Of a stretch of 64,000 nt of DNA, positions 35,695-58,350 are shown piece after piece. The notes below the pieces were generated by a model, which was given only the letters and a program-made list of their open reading frames with translations, ran no database searches and was not told the origin of the DNA. The stretch is from Prunus persica (taxonomy: Eukaryota; Streptophyta; Magnoliopsida; Rosales; Rosaceae): contig NC_034013.1 of NCBI RefSeq assembly GCF_000346465.2, positions 13,708,486 to 13,772,485 on the forward strand, in the 5' to 3' direction. Every line of letters begins with the position of its first letter. Positions within the stretch are counted from its first letter, which is position 1. Made by a program: the position numbers and the translations under genes.

Positions 35695-37929
35695 TCAAGT
35701 GCTTCCAGGAGCATCACTTCCTGCCGACTTACGGTTCAAGTAACGAATAACAGCATCCTCAACCCTGAAAAAAGAAACACCAAAATGGAAATTAATTCTG
35801 AGAAAATGATGGCAAACTTCCTAATTTATACATATAATGCCTTGACTCTATTCAGTTTCCATGACAAAGGTTGAAGTCCTACCATATCTGATTTGCTACA
35901 TGTATGGAAACTAACATCATATACTGCTAGAATTGGTAAATCTTATACGGTAGGGGCAAGTGACCAACAGAAAATTAAATTCTGCAATATTTTCAAGACA
36001 TTTTAGGCAGCTTAGTTTACATATCAGACCAAGAAACTGTGAATTACAATTCTTTTTTCAAATTGATGCGGAGAATTTCTATTTCAAAATAGAAGATACA
36101 GTATTAGATGTTGACGTTATGCTCACTGAGTAGGGATTCTATTACTAATACAAACGCTACGTAAACCTAGGGATTTTATATAAATAAAGGTTACCATGGA
36201 AATCCAAGAACTGAAAGGCAACTGGCCCATCTTAGTTTTCTCTAATCAAACTGTATTAGTTGGCAAGCTCTAAATAGTGACATGAAGTTATTTGAGCAGT
36301 ATAATCCTACTAAGCAAGCATACAAAAGAAACACATAAAAAGTGTAAGCATAAAATGCAGAGCAGAAGCTTACCAGGGTTGATTGTAGAAATCAGAGCGC
36401 CGCTCCTTTTCCGCATTACGACTAGCATCTCCAGCAACAAGCTTCAGATCCTTGCTCTGAGAAGCAATCAAAGTATTAATGAACTCCGCTGGAGATTGAC
36501 TGAACCCAAGAAAGAAAGACCGCCGCCGACGATGTTCATGGATTTTTTTGATAGATGCACAAATCAATTCATCACAAGCATCAATCTCTTTGTTCCTCTC
36601 GGTGCTTGCCAAGAATGCAGACATCTCCTTCTCTAATGGCATAGGTACATCAACCAGTATATCATGGCAAGTAGTTCCAGCTGGACAATTTCCTGAAAGT
36701 TTTATCTTATGCTCTATATTTATAGGCTGTGGTGGAGTTAAATGCTGAGATATCTTTTGTGAAACCATAGAAAACTTCATCTTCTCTTCCCCAAAAACCT
36801 TCTGAAGAGGTGGATCACACACAAATAAAGTGGGGTCATTTGGGTTCTGCAATTTCCTGGCCTTCACATAGTGCCAAATAGCAGCTATAACTCGGGGCCG
36901 TGTCTCTACCTCAATTCCCAGAACTTCATTCAGAGCTTGGGAAAGTTTAAATTTCTCAGGTGCATAATTCATCTCCATTCTTATTATTGCATTAAACTCC
37001 TTGTCCCCTTTTCTTTTGACTTCAAAGCCATCATGAAGAGCGGGTGAACGAGCACTTTCCCATAAAATCACATGGTTATCTGGATAGAGGCTTTTGTCCA
37101 AGTATATGGTAATCTTCTTGAACAGAGATGAAAATTTTGCCCTTGATTTCTGTGTCATTCCAGCCACCACAGGATCATTCCCCTCTTCCAATAACCTCCC
37201 AATTATCTTCAGTGACCAAGAAGGGGGTTCTGCATTCGTCTTCTCAGGAGTTGTTTGCGTCTGATTTGCAAAGGTGTTGAAGACATAAATTCGAACTGTT
37301 TTCTGAACACGGGGAGGACATTTAAGGGACTCCTGGATGTCGATCTTCTTCCTTGCCAAAGCAGCATCAACACGAGCCTCAAATTCAAGCAATTGAGTAT
37401 AGAGACCAGACTCTGGCAGAAGTGCAGCCACTTTGTCTGGTATTTGTTTATCAGGTAGTTTCCGCTTCTTTCTACGAGCAGCTGGGGTGAGCTCCATGGT
37501 TTTAAATGGTGAAGCCGTGTTGGCATTAGATGAACCTGGAGGACGAGAAGGTGGCTTCTGGTTAGCCCGCTTGGCAGAGCCCGTGCTAGGCGTTGCTATG
37601 GAGGGTGAAGCGGCACCAGCATTACTAGTATTGGCACTATGCAACTGGGCAAGGGACTGAGCTTGAGCTTGCAACTGAACAAATTGGGCATGAGCAGCTT
37701 GAGTTTGGGCCTGTGCATGAGCATTCACGTACTGTGCCTGTGCAAGTGCCTGAGCTTGGGGCTCCGACAACTGAAAGTGACCCGGAAAATGAGACCCACC
37801 TTGAGTCTGAGGCTGTGATTGAGATAGAAGATGAGGCTGGTGGTTCATGGCCATAGGTTGTGGCACTGCCCCAGAATTACCAAAATGGGGTGGCACCCCT
37901 ACATTCTTGGCCTGATTATTATTATTCAT
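35695..37929 (-). CDS. SWP73B: SWI/SNF chromatin-remodelling subunit SWP73/SNF12 (BAF60)
   Basis: Exon 1 37929-36374 and exon 2 35764-35695, 541 residues, against about 534 for Arabidopsis SWP73B/CHC1. This is the BAF60-type accessory subunit of SWI/SNF remodelling complexes. The first ~110 residues are Gln/Ala-rich with low complexity ([20 protein letters not shown]). A basic stretch RRKKRK at about 152-157 is a likely nuclear localisation signal. The conserved core follows ([20 protein letters not shown]). The SWIB/MDM2 domain (about 325-400) includes [20 protein letters not shown] and [18 protein letters not shown]. The C-terminal helix ends [20 protein letters not shown]. The small last exon encodes only the final 23 codons plus the stop. 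Confidence 0.94.
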
Positions 37930-38522
37930 CGACTTGGTTATCTAAAAACACAATCTTTAACACCAAACTATTCCATCAAAAACCAATAAAACCCTAATTC
38001 AAACCTCTGAAACCCCCAAACTTCCATATGCCAACAAAAAAATTCAAACTTGGGTCTGGCCTCTACCAAGCTTTCTCCTCCAGCTCATAAAAAATTCACG
38101 ATATTTGCACCTATAAAGAGCTCCAATTGAGCAGGCACAAACTTCCCAGCAAGAATTTGCAGAAGCCCTGCTTTATTTTTCTGTGGAAGAATATAAAACC
38201 CTAATTTTAGAAGCCCAGAATTCAAAAATCAAAAGCAGAGCACTTTGAACCCAATTTGAGCATTTAAAACTCACAGACGAGCTAGTGTGTTCAAAGCTTA
38301 TACAGGCTGTGCTAATTCAAATTAATCTTGTTTACCAGAATTCAGACGCTAATTAATTTATAACAAAAGAAAAGAAAAGAAAAGGAGAAGTAGGAAATAA
38401 AATACATACGACGAGAATTAGATAAGCAAATAATTAACCAAACGACATGTCCTTACTTATTACTAAAGCTTTTGTTGCTTCTCCTCCTCGCTGCTTTCAG
38501 ATCGGCACCGGAGCTAAAACCA

Positions 38523-38523
<1 letters not shown>

Positions 38524-38553
<30 letters not shown>
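38524..38553. repeat. (CT)n microsatellite upstream of SWP73
   Basis: About 14 CT units in the divergent space between SWP73 (-) and RPL17 (+), probably in the 5' leader or promoter of SWP73. A likely 5'UTR intron region separates it from the ATG. Confidence 0.85.
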
Positions 38554-38558
<5 letters not shown>

Positions 38559-38715
38559 CTGTGGCTTTCTGCAATTGTTGAAGTTACAAAAGTGCCCTTT
38601 TTTAAACGACGGCCAGTAAAATTGTTAACGCGTGGCGGGAATCTAGTGGTTGGCTGTATATTTGTTAGATTAGCACGTGGGTGAATTCCAATATTAGAGG
38701 AAAGCCCAATTTAAA

Positions 38716-38800
38716 AGGCCCATTTATTACAAGTGTTAGGGTGGGCTCTGGCCCAAATAAAAAGGTTCGTACCCACAAGCAGTTGGTAAAAAACCCTACT
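38716..38800 (+). promoter_or_regulatory. Site II and telo-box promoter of RPL17
   Basis: Three TGGGCY-type site II motifs (aggcccat near 38716, gtgggctc near 38741, tggcccaa near 38750) and a telo-box-like aaaaccctac at 38790-38799, then a pyrimidine-rich start region. This combination is characteristic of plant ribosomal-protein and other growth-related genes (TCP-factor binding). It lies 80-165 bp upstream of the ATG. Confidence 0.7.
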
Positions 38801-38877
38801 CTCTCTCTAAAACCCTTGGCTTCGTTACTCTTTGCGAGCTGGGAAGGAAAATCCTAGCAGAGCCTGTGGGAGCAGCC

Positions 38878-40423
<1,546 letters not shown>

Positions 40424-40661
40424 ACAATGATGACCTACTTTAAGATGTTATGAGTTGGGGTTTTTGTGTTGTCATCAGTAGCAAGAGAACCTTGTGGTAC
40501 TGTTAAACCTCATGTTGGAAATGTTATGGTACTTGTATTGTTTCTTGGATCTTATATGAAAATGTGAAAAACTTGTTTAGACTCCTTCAAGCTCTGTTTG
40601 CCCTGAGTACATTGTTTCCGACGACAAAACTGTGATACTTTGATTGATAGTGATATCTTTA

Positions 40662-40830
40662 GGGCCCGTTTGATAACCATTTCAATTTTAGTTTTTAGTT
40701 TTAATTTTTTTGTGCTAGAGTATAGAGTGAAAAATGGGAGAATAAAAGTGAGAATGAGAGTGGAGATGGGATTGAGGTGGAAGATGAGAAATTATTTAAG
40801 AAAAATCATGGGAAGAGAGAAAATTGTTGG
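40662..40830. mobile_element. Truncated Harbinger-like MITE end
   Basis: It begins after TTTA with gggcccgtttgataaccatt, a terminal sequence common in Tourist-like MITEs, followed by the usual T-rich subterminal region. No matching inverted right end was found, so the element seems truncated; the right limit is approximate. Confidence 0.4.
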
Positions 40831-41902
40831 AGAGGTGTGCCTTCTTGTATTTGTTGATTGTTCAAGCAAAGCTGACGTGGTGCATGAATAAAGGCTGCAT
40901 CTTTATGAAGTTGGTCAAGTCAAGTGTATAACAATGTTAGTGAGTTAATAATTGTTTACTCATTACTTAAACTCACTAACATTATAAGTTGTAGAAAATA
41001 AACTTTGTACCTTCACGTGCACATTTTATAATACATCCATGACTATAAATCACAACACAAAACCCATCATGATTCCATAAAAGCTCTTAAATTCTTTGTT
41101 TAATTATGATAGTAATAATAATACAACTCTCATCACAAAATATCCTTGTAAAAATATAAGTAATTAGTCTATCAAATTTATTCAACTCCCACAAATGCAT
41201 AGGTTATAGATACAATTTGTATGTAATGAATATATTATACATATCTAATGTATTTCAAAGAGTTTTACTTAATATAATCAGTTTGTGCGCTGTTGGTAAC
41301 TCTTAATTGTTAATTGATGTATCACTAAATAATTGTTATTGTGTGCGTGAGAAAGACATTAACATTATCCACTTAAAATTTTTATAAAAAAATCTATCAA
41401 TTTAAGAAATCCAATCAACCAAATTCCACTTGCCAAAACATAATAGGTTGAAACCAAGACACTAGGGCTTAGGAGGAGCCTCCTTTACATGAGTTGTTGC
41501 TCTTCAGTTTTATATAAAACCTTGTCACTTCTACAAGTATAAATGCAAGTACAAAAAGACAAAAAACCCCCACTAGATTGCTCATTGAAGAGCCAAACCC
41601 CCTCAAGTCAAGTCCTCTCTAAAATCATAACCTCTCCTTCATCATAAAACACCCATCGGCGCATTTTGGGAACAACCTAACAAAACTTGCTAACGTGCAA
41701 CACCAAGTCCTTGTCAGTCGTGGCTAGTTGCTACATCGCGCTGCTTAGCCTACGCCGTCGTCTCCCTCTATAAAATCCAACTTGGGGACATCAATCTTCC
41801 ATGCACCAACCGAACACAAAGAAAGAAAAGAAAATAATATTTTATCACTTTTGAAAAACACAAACTATAAATGTACAAAACAAGACCATAAAAATAATTA
41901 AA

Positions 41903-41910
<8 letters not shown>

Positions 41911-41948
<38 letters not shown>
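41911..41948. repeat. (CT)n microsatellite, leader of the FHA-AAA gene
   Basis: About 19 CT units ending 55 bp before the ATG at 42004, hence probably in the 5' UTR or core promoter. Confidence 0.9.
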
Positions 41949-41950
<2 letters not shown>

Positions 41951-42003
41951 ATAGCATTTCTAGCTGAGAAAAAGAAAAATAAAGGAAACGAAGAGAGAGA
42001 GCC

Positions 42004-50663
<8,660 letters not shown>

Positions 50664-51803
50664 AGGCATCCTTTGTACAAAAGGGGTTTTTTTTAAATCA
50701 TTTTTTTTCTTAGAAATTTTCGCTCCTACAATCATCTACAGTTCTCCTAGAGCCCGAAGTAATTTTGCCCTCATCTTAGTTTAGGCTTTCTGGAGAATCA
50801 TTTTGTCTGTAAAATGAAATTCAGTTTATCAAAGCTGTTTTTTTCCCTTATCCTTTAGTTTGATGGTGGCGGATACAGGGGAAGTGAAGCCTTCTAAAAG
50901 GAGAAGTGGCTTGGCTTCCACTGCTTGTGTTTTGTTTCCCATCATCCCTTTTGTCTGCACAAAGAACGGTGCCAGTTAAATCAAAAATTACTGTGGTGAT
51001 CATAGAGTGAAAAACAAAAGCCAAAGACGGAATGGCCATATGTGCATATAGTCATTGTTTTATTGCGCTCGTCGGAATTGAACAATAAGTCATTTTTCAG
51101 TAACCATTCACTATAAAGTGATTTTTTTGAAGTATCAAATGTATAATAGGTGCTGGCTCACCAGATTTTCTGATCTCACATTTGTTTTATTCTCCCGCAT
51201 TTCCTCCCTTCAAACATTTCCTGACGTATTTTTAATTACAACATGTTCATATGCTGATGAATGTTGAATTTTGTAAGTAATTTATCAGATGACACCAAGG
51301 GTTATCCCTAAACACCCAAGAATTCCCTCTTGACAGGACAGATAATGTTAAGAATTGGCAGATGTGGTTAGGTCAGTCGGTCAATGTAGTGTGTTCGTCT
51401 TTTTATATCCGAGTCAAAACCCCTCACCCAATTCGCATCATATCAGAGAAGTGTAGAACATTGCTCTTGTACAAGAATTTGAGTGTCCAGAGACAATTCT
51501 TGGGTGTTACTCGAATCCACCTAAAAGAAAGCAAATGTTCTCTAGGCCCATCTTGTGTTTGGTCTACTTGGGCTACGTTTTTACTTTGTCATTTAGATTT
51601 CAGCCCAAAAAGAAAGATGTTAGTTTGCCATTAGTTGGATTCACAGTCCGTAACGTATAAATAAAGCCCAAGTAAAAATAAGGAAACCCCAGATCCGTAG
51701 TGACTAGCAGTTACTCGTCTTCAACCTCCAACATCCTTGTGTCTGATCTGAAGACACGTAACCTCCTCCCTCTTGGTACTTTCTCGGCTAGGCAACCAAA
51801 CAC
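50664..51803. other. Intergenic between the FHA-AAA and COG2 genes
   Basis: 3' UTR of the ATPase gene, then about 700 bp of unique AT-rich DNA and the COG2 promoter. Site II-like motifs (aggccca at 51544-51550, tgggct at 51570-51575, agccca at 51603-51608) fit a housekeeping promoter. No gene was recognised. Confidence 0.5.
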
Positions 51804-54800
51804 ATGGCGGATCCAATCCCAGCACCGCACAGAACCGCCACGGACTTCTTCTCCGATCCACTCGACTCCCACCCTCTCTGGTTCAAGCCCGCGCTCTTCC
51901 TCTCCCCGGAGTTCGACTCCGAATCGTACATATCGGACCTCCGAACCTTCGTCCCATTTGACACGCTCCGGTCCGAGCTCCAGTCCTACTTGGCTTCCCT
52001 CAACCACGAGCTCATCGACCTCATCAACCGCGACTATGCCGACTTCGTCAACCTCAGCACCAAGCTTGTCGACGTCGACTCCGCCGTCGTCCGCATGCGC
52101 GCCCCGCTGGTCGAGCTCAGGGAGAAGATCGAGCAGTTCAGAGGCTCCGTCCAGAATTCGCTCGTCGCCTTGACCAACGGCTTGAAGCAGAGATCAGAGG
52201 CCAACGAGGCCAGGGAGGTCTTAGAGCTTCTGCTCGACACGTTTCATGTCGTCTCTAAGGTAATGCCAATTTGATTTTAGCTTTGGTTTGCTAATTTAGG
52301 GAGATTGGAGGACTTAGTGTTGGTTTCATTGCTTGGTTGATTTATTATTATTGGAATTGGTTTGCAATTTCTAATTCCACTGATTTAGGGAGATTGGAGG
52401 ACTTAGTGTTGGTTTCATTGCTTGGTTGATTTATTATTATTGGAATTGGTTTGCAATTTCTAATTCCACTGACCAAATCTGTCGAAAAAGATTGGGACTG
52501 TAGAGAACATTATTATTATTTTTCTTTCGTTCTGGAATTTGATGGCTTCGGAATTCAGAATTTAGTTTGAGTTTGTATAATGAATGACTCATATTACTTG
52601 ATTTATTTTTGGATATGAAAACTTATTCAATGACCTTGTCTGGGTTTCCTGATTTGAGAGCTTCTAGAAAGAAGATAAGATGAACAGAGTGGAAAGCTAA
52701 CCTCGATTAGCCACAATGTTGTGTTGATCTTAGTTCCCATCCATTCTCGTACTTATCTTGTAATAGTAACTGTTCATAGTATCAATGTTATTGAATGCAG
52801 GTTGAAAAGCTAATACAGGAGCTGCCCAGTGTGCCTGCTGATTGGTTGAACGGAGATGTAAATTTGGCAGAGAAGAATTTTATTACCAACGGAACTTCCT
52901 TACAACATGTCGAGAATGGAACAAATCTCAGAGATACTCAAAGCATGCTGTTGGAGAGAATCGCCAGTGAGATGAATCGGCTGAAGTTCTATATTGCTCA
53001 TGCACAGGTTGCTTTTGCTCTCTCTTGCAATCAGTTTTTATTACATCCAATTTTGAATGTCCTTAGCTGCAGCTTCTCTTTACATTTGAGCTGAAATTCA
53101 ATTCAAACTTGTTGGGTCTATATTCTACTTTCCTTTTCCAGTCATGAATTTCATATCTGCTGGTTTTTGTGGTTGTTGGTTGTCAAGCAGTGCTGAAAGG
53201 TTAAAAATTTATTTATTCTTTTTCCCTCCTTGAATGAGGCTTGGGAAAGATGCTGAAGAATAAATTATGTTCCAAGGGAATGGAGTTCTGCTGCTAAAAT
53301 ATTTCATATTTTTATATAGGTGACATGCAAAATGGTGAGTCTAGGTTTGCAATTTAATTTTGTTCAGATGCTAATGTTTGGAAAGTTAAAAATTTCTTGC
53401 CCTGGATCTTGTATTCCACCTGCCTCAGCTGCATTAATTGTTGGTTGGTCCTCGTATGGAATTCATGTTTATTTATCATAGTAAAAATCTAATATTTACC
53501 CAGTGAATGTGGTAAATAATCAGTGAGCGTTAAAATATTTTATTAGGGACTTGGACATTTTGTGCTCATCTATCTTTGCTATTATGTCAATACAGAACCT
53601 GCCTTTCATTGAAAACATGGAGAAGCGGATTCAGAGTGCAAGCCTATTATTAGATGCCAGCCTGGGACATTGCTTTGTAGATGGGCTGGAACATCGAGAT
53701 GCAAATGCAATTTACAATTGCTTACGTGCATATGCTGCCATTGATAACACAAGGAGTGCAGAAGAACTTTTTCGCACAACTATAGTGACTCCATTGATAC
53801 AAAACATTATTCCACATAGGACATCATTGGCAGCTACAAGGCCCTCTGGAGATGACCTTGAGAATGATTATGAGCAAATCAAGCTATGTATTGATAACAA
53901 CTGCAAGTTTTTGTTGGAAATTTCTTTTGAAGGTATTACCATCTTCCTTATATATTTGCTATTTCACTCCCATCAACTTAAGAGAGCTTTATATTAAAGT
54001 TGGGTTTCTACAGAAATAGTGTGTCATTTGAACTTATTTTGGGCCTTAAAGTTTTATCTTTGGCCTTTCTTACCTCAAACTATGCTCTGTGGATCTTCTC
54101 TTGGTTGTTTTAGCATCGCAAACTCAATTACTTCTCCTTTGCAGCGATCATTTTATGAAAAACAGAGTCTTCTTTCATTACTATTATCTGTAACTCATTT
54201 GTCTAGGATCTTGTTCCACATCATTGTTTCATTTGTATATGTTTATGGATAAAGCATGTGTGTCCATGTAGCCCAAAATCAATTACTACTCCTTTGTGTC
54301 ATCATGTTACAAAAATGCACCATATTTTGTTTGCTTTTTCATGGTATTTTCATTTCCTTTGTCTTTCTTCAACTTCATTGCTTCATTTTGTATGCATTTC
54401 TTCAGGGTTCATGCTTGTCAGATGCACCCTAGTTTTATAGATAAAGCATGTATGTTGATGTAGCACTCATTGATAATCAATCCATGGTAACATGAAGAAG
54501 GTCAAATTATACTTTTTAATATTTGAAATGGAAAAGTCAACTAACAGTTTTTATGGGGGTTTTCTTTCCCAGAAAATTCTGGTTTGCATGTGTTTGACTT
54601 CTTGGCAAATTCAATCCTCAAAGAGGTTCTCTCAGCAATCAAAAAGGGAAAACCTGGTGCTTTTTCTCCTGGAAGACCAACAGAATTTTTGAAAAATTAC
54701 AAATCTAGCCTAGACTTCTTGGCTCATCTCGAAGGTAGAGATTAGTGTTCCTCCCGTTATATTTTTGAAGTTCTAAAAATTTGGCATAGCTTATCCATTT

Positions 54801-57415
54801 TTGAATTGACGCTCAGTGATGGTCTGGTTCTAAGTGCACATAACATTGTATTGTCATGCAAGGCTACTGTCCGTCCAGATCAGCTGTTTGCAAATTTCGA
54901 GCAGAAGCTGTTTATATTGAGTTCATGAAGCAATGGAACTTTGGGGTTTATTTCTCTTTGAGGTACTTGGCAGAAATCTTGGTAGTTGCTGTTTTTATTG
55001 AACTTGAATTGAGGTTTTTTTGTTGTGGACTTTTCTTTGAAGTGTTTACTAGAATTACCTCAGGTTTCAGGAAATTGCGGGGGCTCTAGATTCTGTACTT
55101 GTGGCCGCTAGTCTTGTCCCTGTTGACAACGTACATTCTGATCAAGGAAATTCTCCAGATTTAACATTAAAGCAAAGTGTCACTTTGTTAGAGTGCTTGG
55201 AATCCTGTTGGAGAGAAGATGTTGCTGTTCTTTCTTGTGCTGACAAGTTTCTTCGCTTGTCGTTACAGCTTCTTTCAAGGTCAGTTTATAGTAGAGCTTG
55301 GATACTGTGTTCTAGTCTATACCCCTGTTTTATTACTGACGACATATTTGTGAATGTATCATAGATACTCAAGTTGGTTGTCATCTGGACTGGCTGCTCG
55401 TAAGAAGGGTAGTACTGACTCTATCCCTGGCCGTGAATGGGCTATTTCAGCCGTCCCTGACGACTTTATATATGTATGCTTCATTTCTTGATTCTACTAA
55501 TATGATATGTCCATAAATTGCTCCGTTGGTTTTAACGACTTCAATGCACTAAATCCATGCATAGCTGGTAGGGAAACATAAGAGTACAAGTCTTCTCGGA
55601 CTATAAACCTGTAAAAAGACTTCACATATGCTCTAATGTAGCTGGATCTTGCCACATCTTAACCATATACGTCAGTTGATTTGAAAAGGAAAAAAAAGGA
55701 ATTTTAACCCATGAAAAATATATGTTGTTGCCTTTGCAGATTATTCATGACATAGATTTTCTGTACAAGAGGGTTTGTGGAGACTTCCTCGAGCATGTAC
55801 TTAAGCTTCTTTCTTCTTGTCCTGCTGATGTTCTTGATCTTGTAAAACCGAGCATTTTACAAGGAGGAAACTTATTGAATGATTTAGTACCTCTAGTTAT
55901 CAACACAATTGTAGAGGCACTAGTTAAAAAGTCTAACGAGGTAAGCTCTGATTGATTAATAATATATTTTGGGTTAATCATGCAATGCAATAAGACCAGG
56001 CCCCTTGGGTTCGCATGTACCCTCTCAAAACGTGAAATTATGTGATGGATTTAATTTTTTGTGACAGGTATATCCCAGTGCTCTGTTCTGGGTCTTTAAT
56101 TAATTTGCACAATTTCTTGTTACCTGCCTTGTGATGCTATCTTCCTAAACAATGTAGGGCGTGGAACAGCTAAAGGGAATAACTGCAACTTACAGGATGA
56201 CTAATAAACCTCGTCCTGTCAGACATTCACCTTATGTGGCAGCAGTAGTGCGTCCCCTGAAGGTATGCAGTTGCTAGACTAATGATATTCTAGGGAACTG
56301 TGATGCAAAACTGGGTTTTTCAGATAAGGTGGGGTAAAGTGTCAGTCGGGTGTGTATTGAGGTGTCAGATTCATCTAATATTCAAACCTTAGGACATGGG
56401 GACATCTTTAATTCGTCCACTAAATCACATGTTTTAATGTGATGATGTTGATTTTCCTAGTTATTAGACCCTAAAGGTACCATTTCCGAAAAGAGAAAAA
56501 GAATATGATTAATTGGATCTCTGTCCTAACCTTTATTGTTACTTTAAATAAAATCGGTTCTTAAACTATAAAACAATCTTACCTAGTGCAACCAACTGGA
56601 ACATCACTCTATTTGACGGTGGTTTAGATTGACTATTAATCTGTAAAATATGCAGTATGTTTTGAGCTTCAGAATATTTTCTCCAAATTATAAATTTTAT
56701 ACTGACCTGCCAACAACTCCCAGGCTTTTTGGGAAGGAGAACGGGCTACAAAGTATCTGACAAGTGATACTAAGCATGAGGTGCTGCTTAGTGCTGCAAC
56801 TGAGATTACCGGTCACTATTATGAGACAGCTGATAATGTCATCAGTATGGTAAATGTCCAGATTCTGAGATGAACCTTAAAATATATAACCTTCTAGGAT
56901 TCATAGTTGCAATACTCTTAACTCCTAACTATTTTTGCCAGGCTAGGAGAACCGCATCTTCACTCCAGAGAATAAGGCAAGGTGCACAAAGACGAGGTGG
57001 AGCAAGTTCAGATGTCTCAGATCAGAATGTTTCGGACACTGACAAGATTTCCATGCAAATTTTCCTTGACATTCAGGTAAGAACTGGCCTACAGATTTGC
57101 TTTCAAATTTTCCTTGACAAGATTTGTGTGTTGTGTTGTGTCACTGTGAGTGCATTTTAATGTTCTTTTGTTACACTGGTTTATACCCTATGATGTAAAA
57201 TTAATTTTATATATGCTGCTGAGTTGGTGGATCTCAAGCAACTGGGTAGCAAATTATTGATTTGATGCAATAGGATTAATGTTATCATATATTATTGTCA
57301 GGAGTATGGCCGTAATCTCGCAGCCCTTGGTGTTGATGTTGCGAATATTGAGACATTCCGTTCTTTGTGGCAATCCGTTGCTCCTGCAGAGAGGCAAAGT
57401 GAGATTAGTTTCTAA
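51804..57415 (+). CDS. COG2: Conserved oligomeric Golgi complex subunit 2
   Basis: Exons 51804-52259, 52801-53007, 53596-53932, 54573-54734, 54863-54962, 55064-55279, 55365-55473, 55740-55940, 56158-56262, 56724-56849, 56942-57076, 57302-57415; 755 residues, against about 756 for Arabidopsis COG2. COG is the Golgi tether for retrograde intra-Golgi vesicles; COG2 belongs to lobe A. The N-terminal COG2 domain (about 20-150) includes DPLDSHPLWFKPALFLSPEF, LASLNHELIDLINRDYADFV and a coiled coil VRMRAPLVELREKIEQFRGS. The rest is a helical-bundle scaffold (LPFIENMEKRIQSASLLLDA, WREDVAVLSCADKFLRLSLQ). The C-terminal region ends FRSLWQSVAPAERQSEISF. The GC-rich first exon contrasts with the AT-rich later exons. 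Intron 1 holds a perfect 89-bp tandem duplication. Confidence 0.94.
52294..52471. repeat. Perfect 89-bp tandem duplication in COG2 intron 1
   Basis: The unit at 52294-52382 (begins atttagggagattggagg, ends ctaattccactg) is repeated without a mismatch at 52383-52471. Identity over the whole unit in non-coding DNA indicates a recent event. It is not tied to a splice signal. Confidence 0.95.
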
Positions 57416-57760
57416 AGTTTTGAGCATTTGGTCTTGAGCTGATTGTAGATGTTACATTTTTCCTTTTAGAATCCAACCATATGTTTTTGTAAGTATGGCG
57501 AAATGCATTTTTACTGCAATAGATGGCTATTGAAACATTAGTTCTTGGTGCGTTTTGCATTTCTAAGATGGGAAGACTTAAATTTTTTCATTGTGTCCGA
57601 CTCTGTTTATATTTTTAAATGCGGGTTTCTGACACTTTCTCATCAACCAAAATATTGCAAGGTTTCGATTTAATGAGAAAATAAGGTGCAAAATAAATGT
57701 ATGAATTGGCCGCAACCCTTGTGGGTGGGGTTGGTGGGCGGGTGTGGTGGTTAGGGTCCA
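57416..57760. other. COG2 3' end and flanking DNA
   Basis: AT-rich 3' UTR of COG2, then a GT/G-rich tract at 57715-57755 leading into the repeat-rich patch. No gene was recognised. Confidence 0.5.
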
Positions 57761-58346
57761 AAAAGTGTTTCCAGCAACAAATTCTGGCCCGGGCAGTAGG
57801 TGGGGGCCACGAGATTGGGCTGGCCCGAGGGGGAGGCTTGTCCGAGCGCGAGCCCGAGTTTTGGGATGACGTCAGCTTGTGCAGTCGAAATTTTTTTACC
57901 AACATTCAAAAAAATTCAAACCCGCGCGCTACAGTCCCACCAACGCTAGCAGCCACGTGGCGTCGTCTGGGCTCTCCGATTGGATTTTGCAGCGAATTTT
58001 TGTGCAATAAAATAATGAAAAAAACATCCAAAAGTTAATGAATATTTTTTTTTATAAATACCAACCAATACTCTTCACTTTGAAACCGAAAAATTTTATT
58101 CGATTATGAGATATGAATAGTATTGACACGTAGGAATTCAAAAATCTTATCCGAAAATATTATCCAAATTAATTGTTTAGGTAAAAAAAGGTTGTGAAAA
58201 AAACAAAAAAATGAATAGTATTTGCCATGGCAAATGACAACTGCTGGAAACATACATTGCTTTTTACAAGGGCAACCACTATTCATAGCAGCTACCCTAG
58301 CCCCCCCTTTGCCATGACAAGGGGCAAACTGCTGGAAGTGCTCTTA
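57761..58346. mobile_element. Probable non-autonomous DNA element
   Basis: The right end (about 58322-58346, gggcaaactgctggaagtgc, then tctta) reads in reverse as taagagcacttccagcagtt, an end type common in plant non-autonomous elements. The left counterpart, aaaagtgtttccagcaacaa, at about 57761-57780 is an imperfect inverted match. The interior is unlike its surroundings: GC-rich with a CCACGTGGCG block at 57952-57961 and a TATAAATA at 58053-58060. There is no coding frame. Boundaries and target duplication are uncertain. Confidence 0.4.
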
Positions 58347-58350
58347 GGGG

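Larger units (their letters stand above)
40424..42003. other. Intergenic, AT-rich, with a truncated MITE and CT repeat
   Basis: 3' UTR of RPL17, then a solo Harbinger-like end at about 40662 (gggcccgtttgataacc), AT-rich unique DNA, and the promoter and leader of the FHA-AAA gene, including the CT microsatellite at 41911-41948. No gene was recognised. Confidence 0.5.

Noticed and set aside
41911..41948. CT repeats considered as CRISPR-like or regulatory arrays
   Set aside because: Simple dinucleotide microsatellites typical of plant leaders; a CRISPR array is not expected in a plant nuclear genome and no spacer structure exists.
51700..52173. Ser/Thr/Pro-rich frame overlapping COG2 exon 1
   Set aside because: It is an out-of-frame shadow of the GC-rich COG2 exon, which encodes a conserved domain in the other frame.
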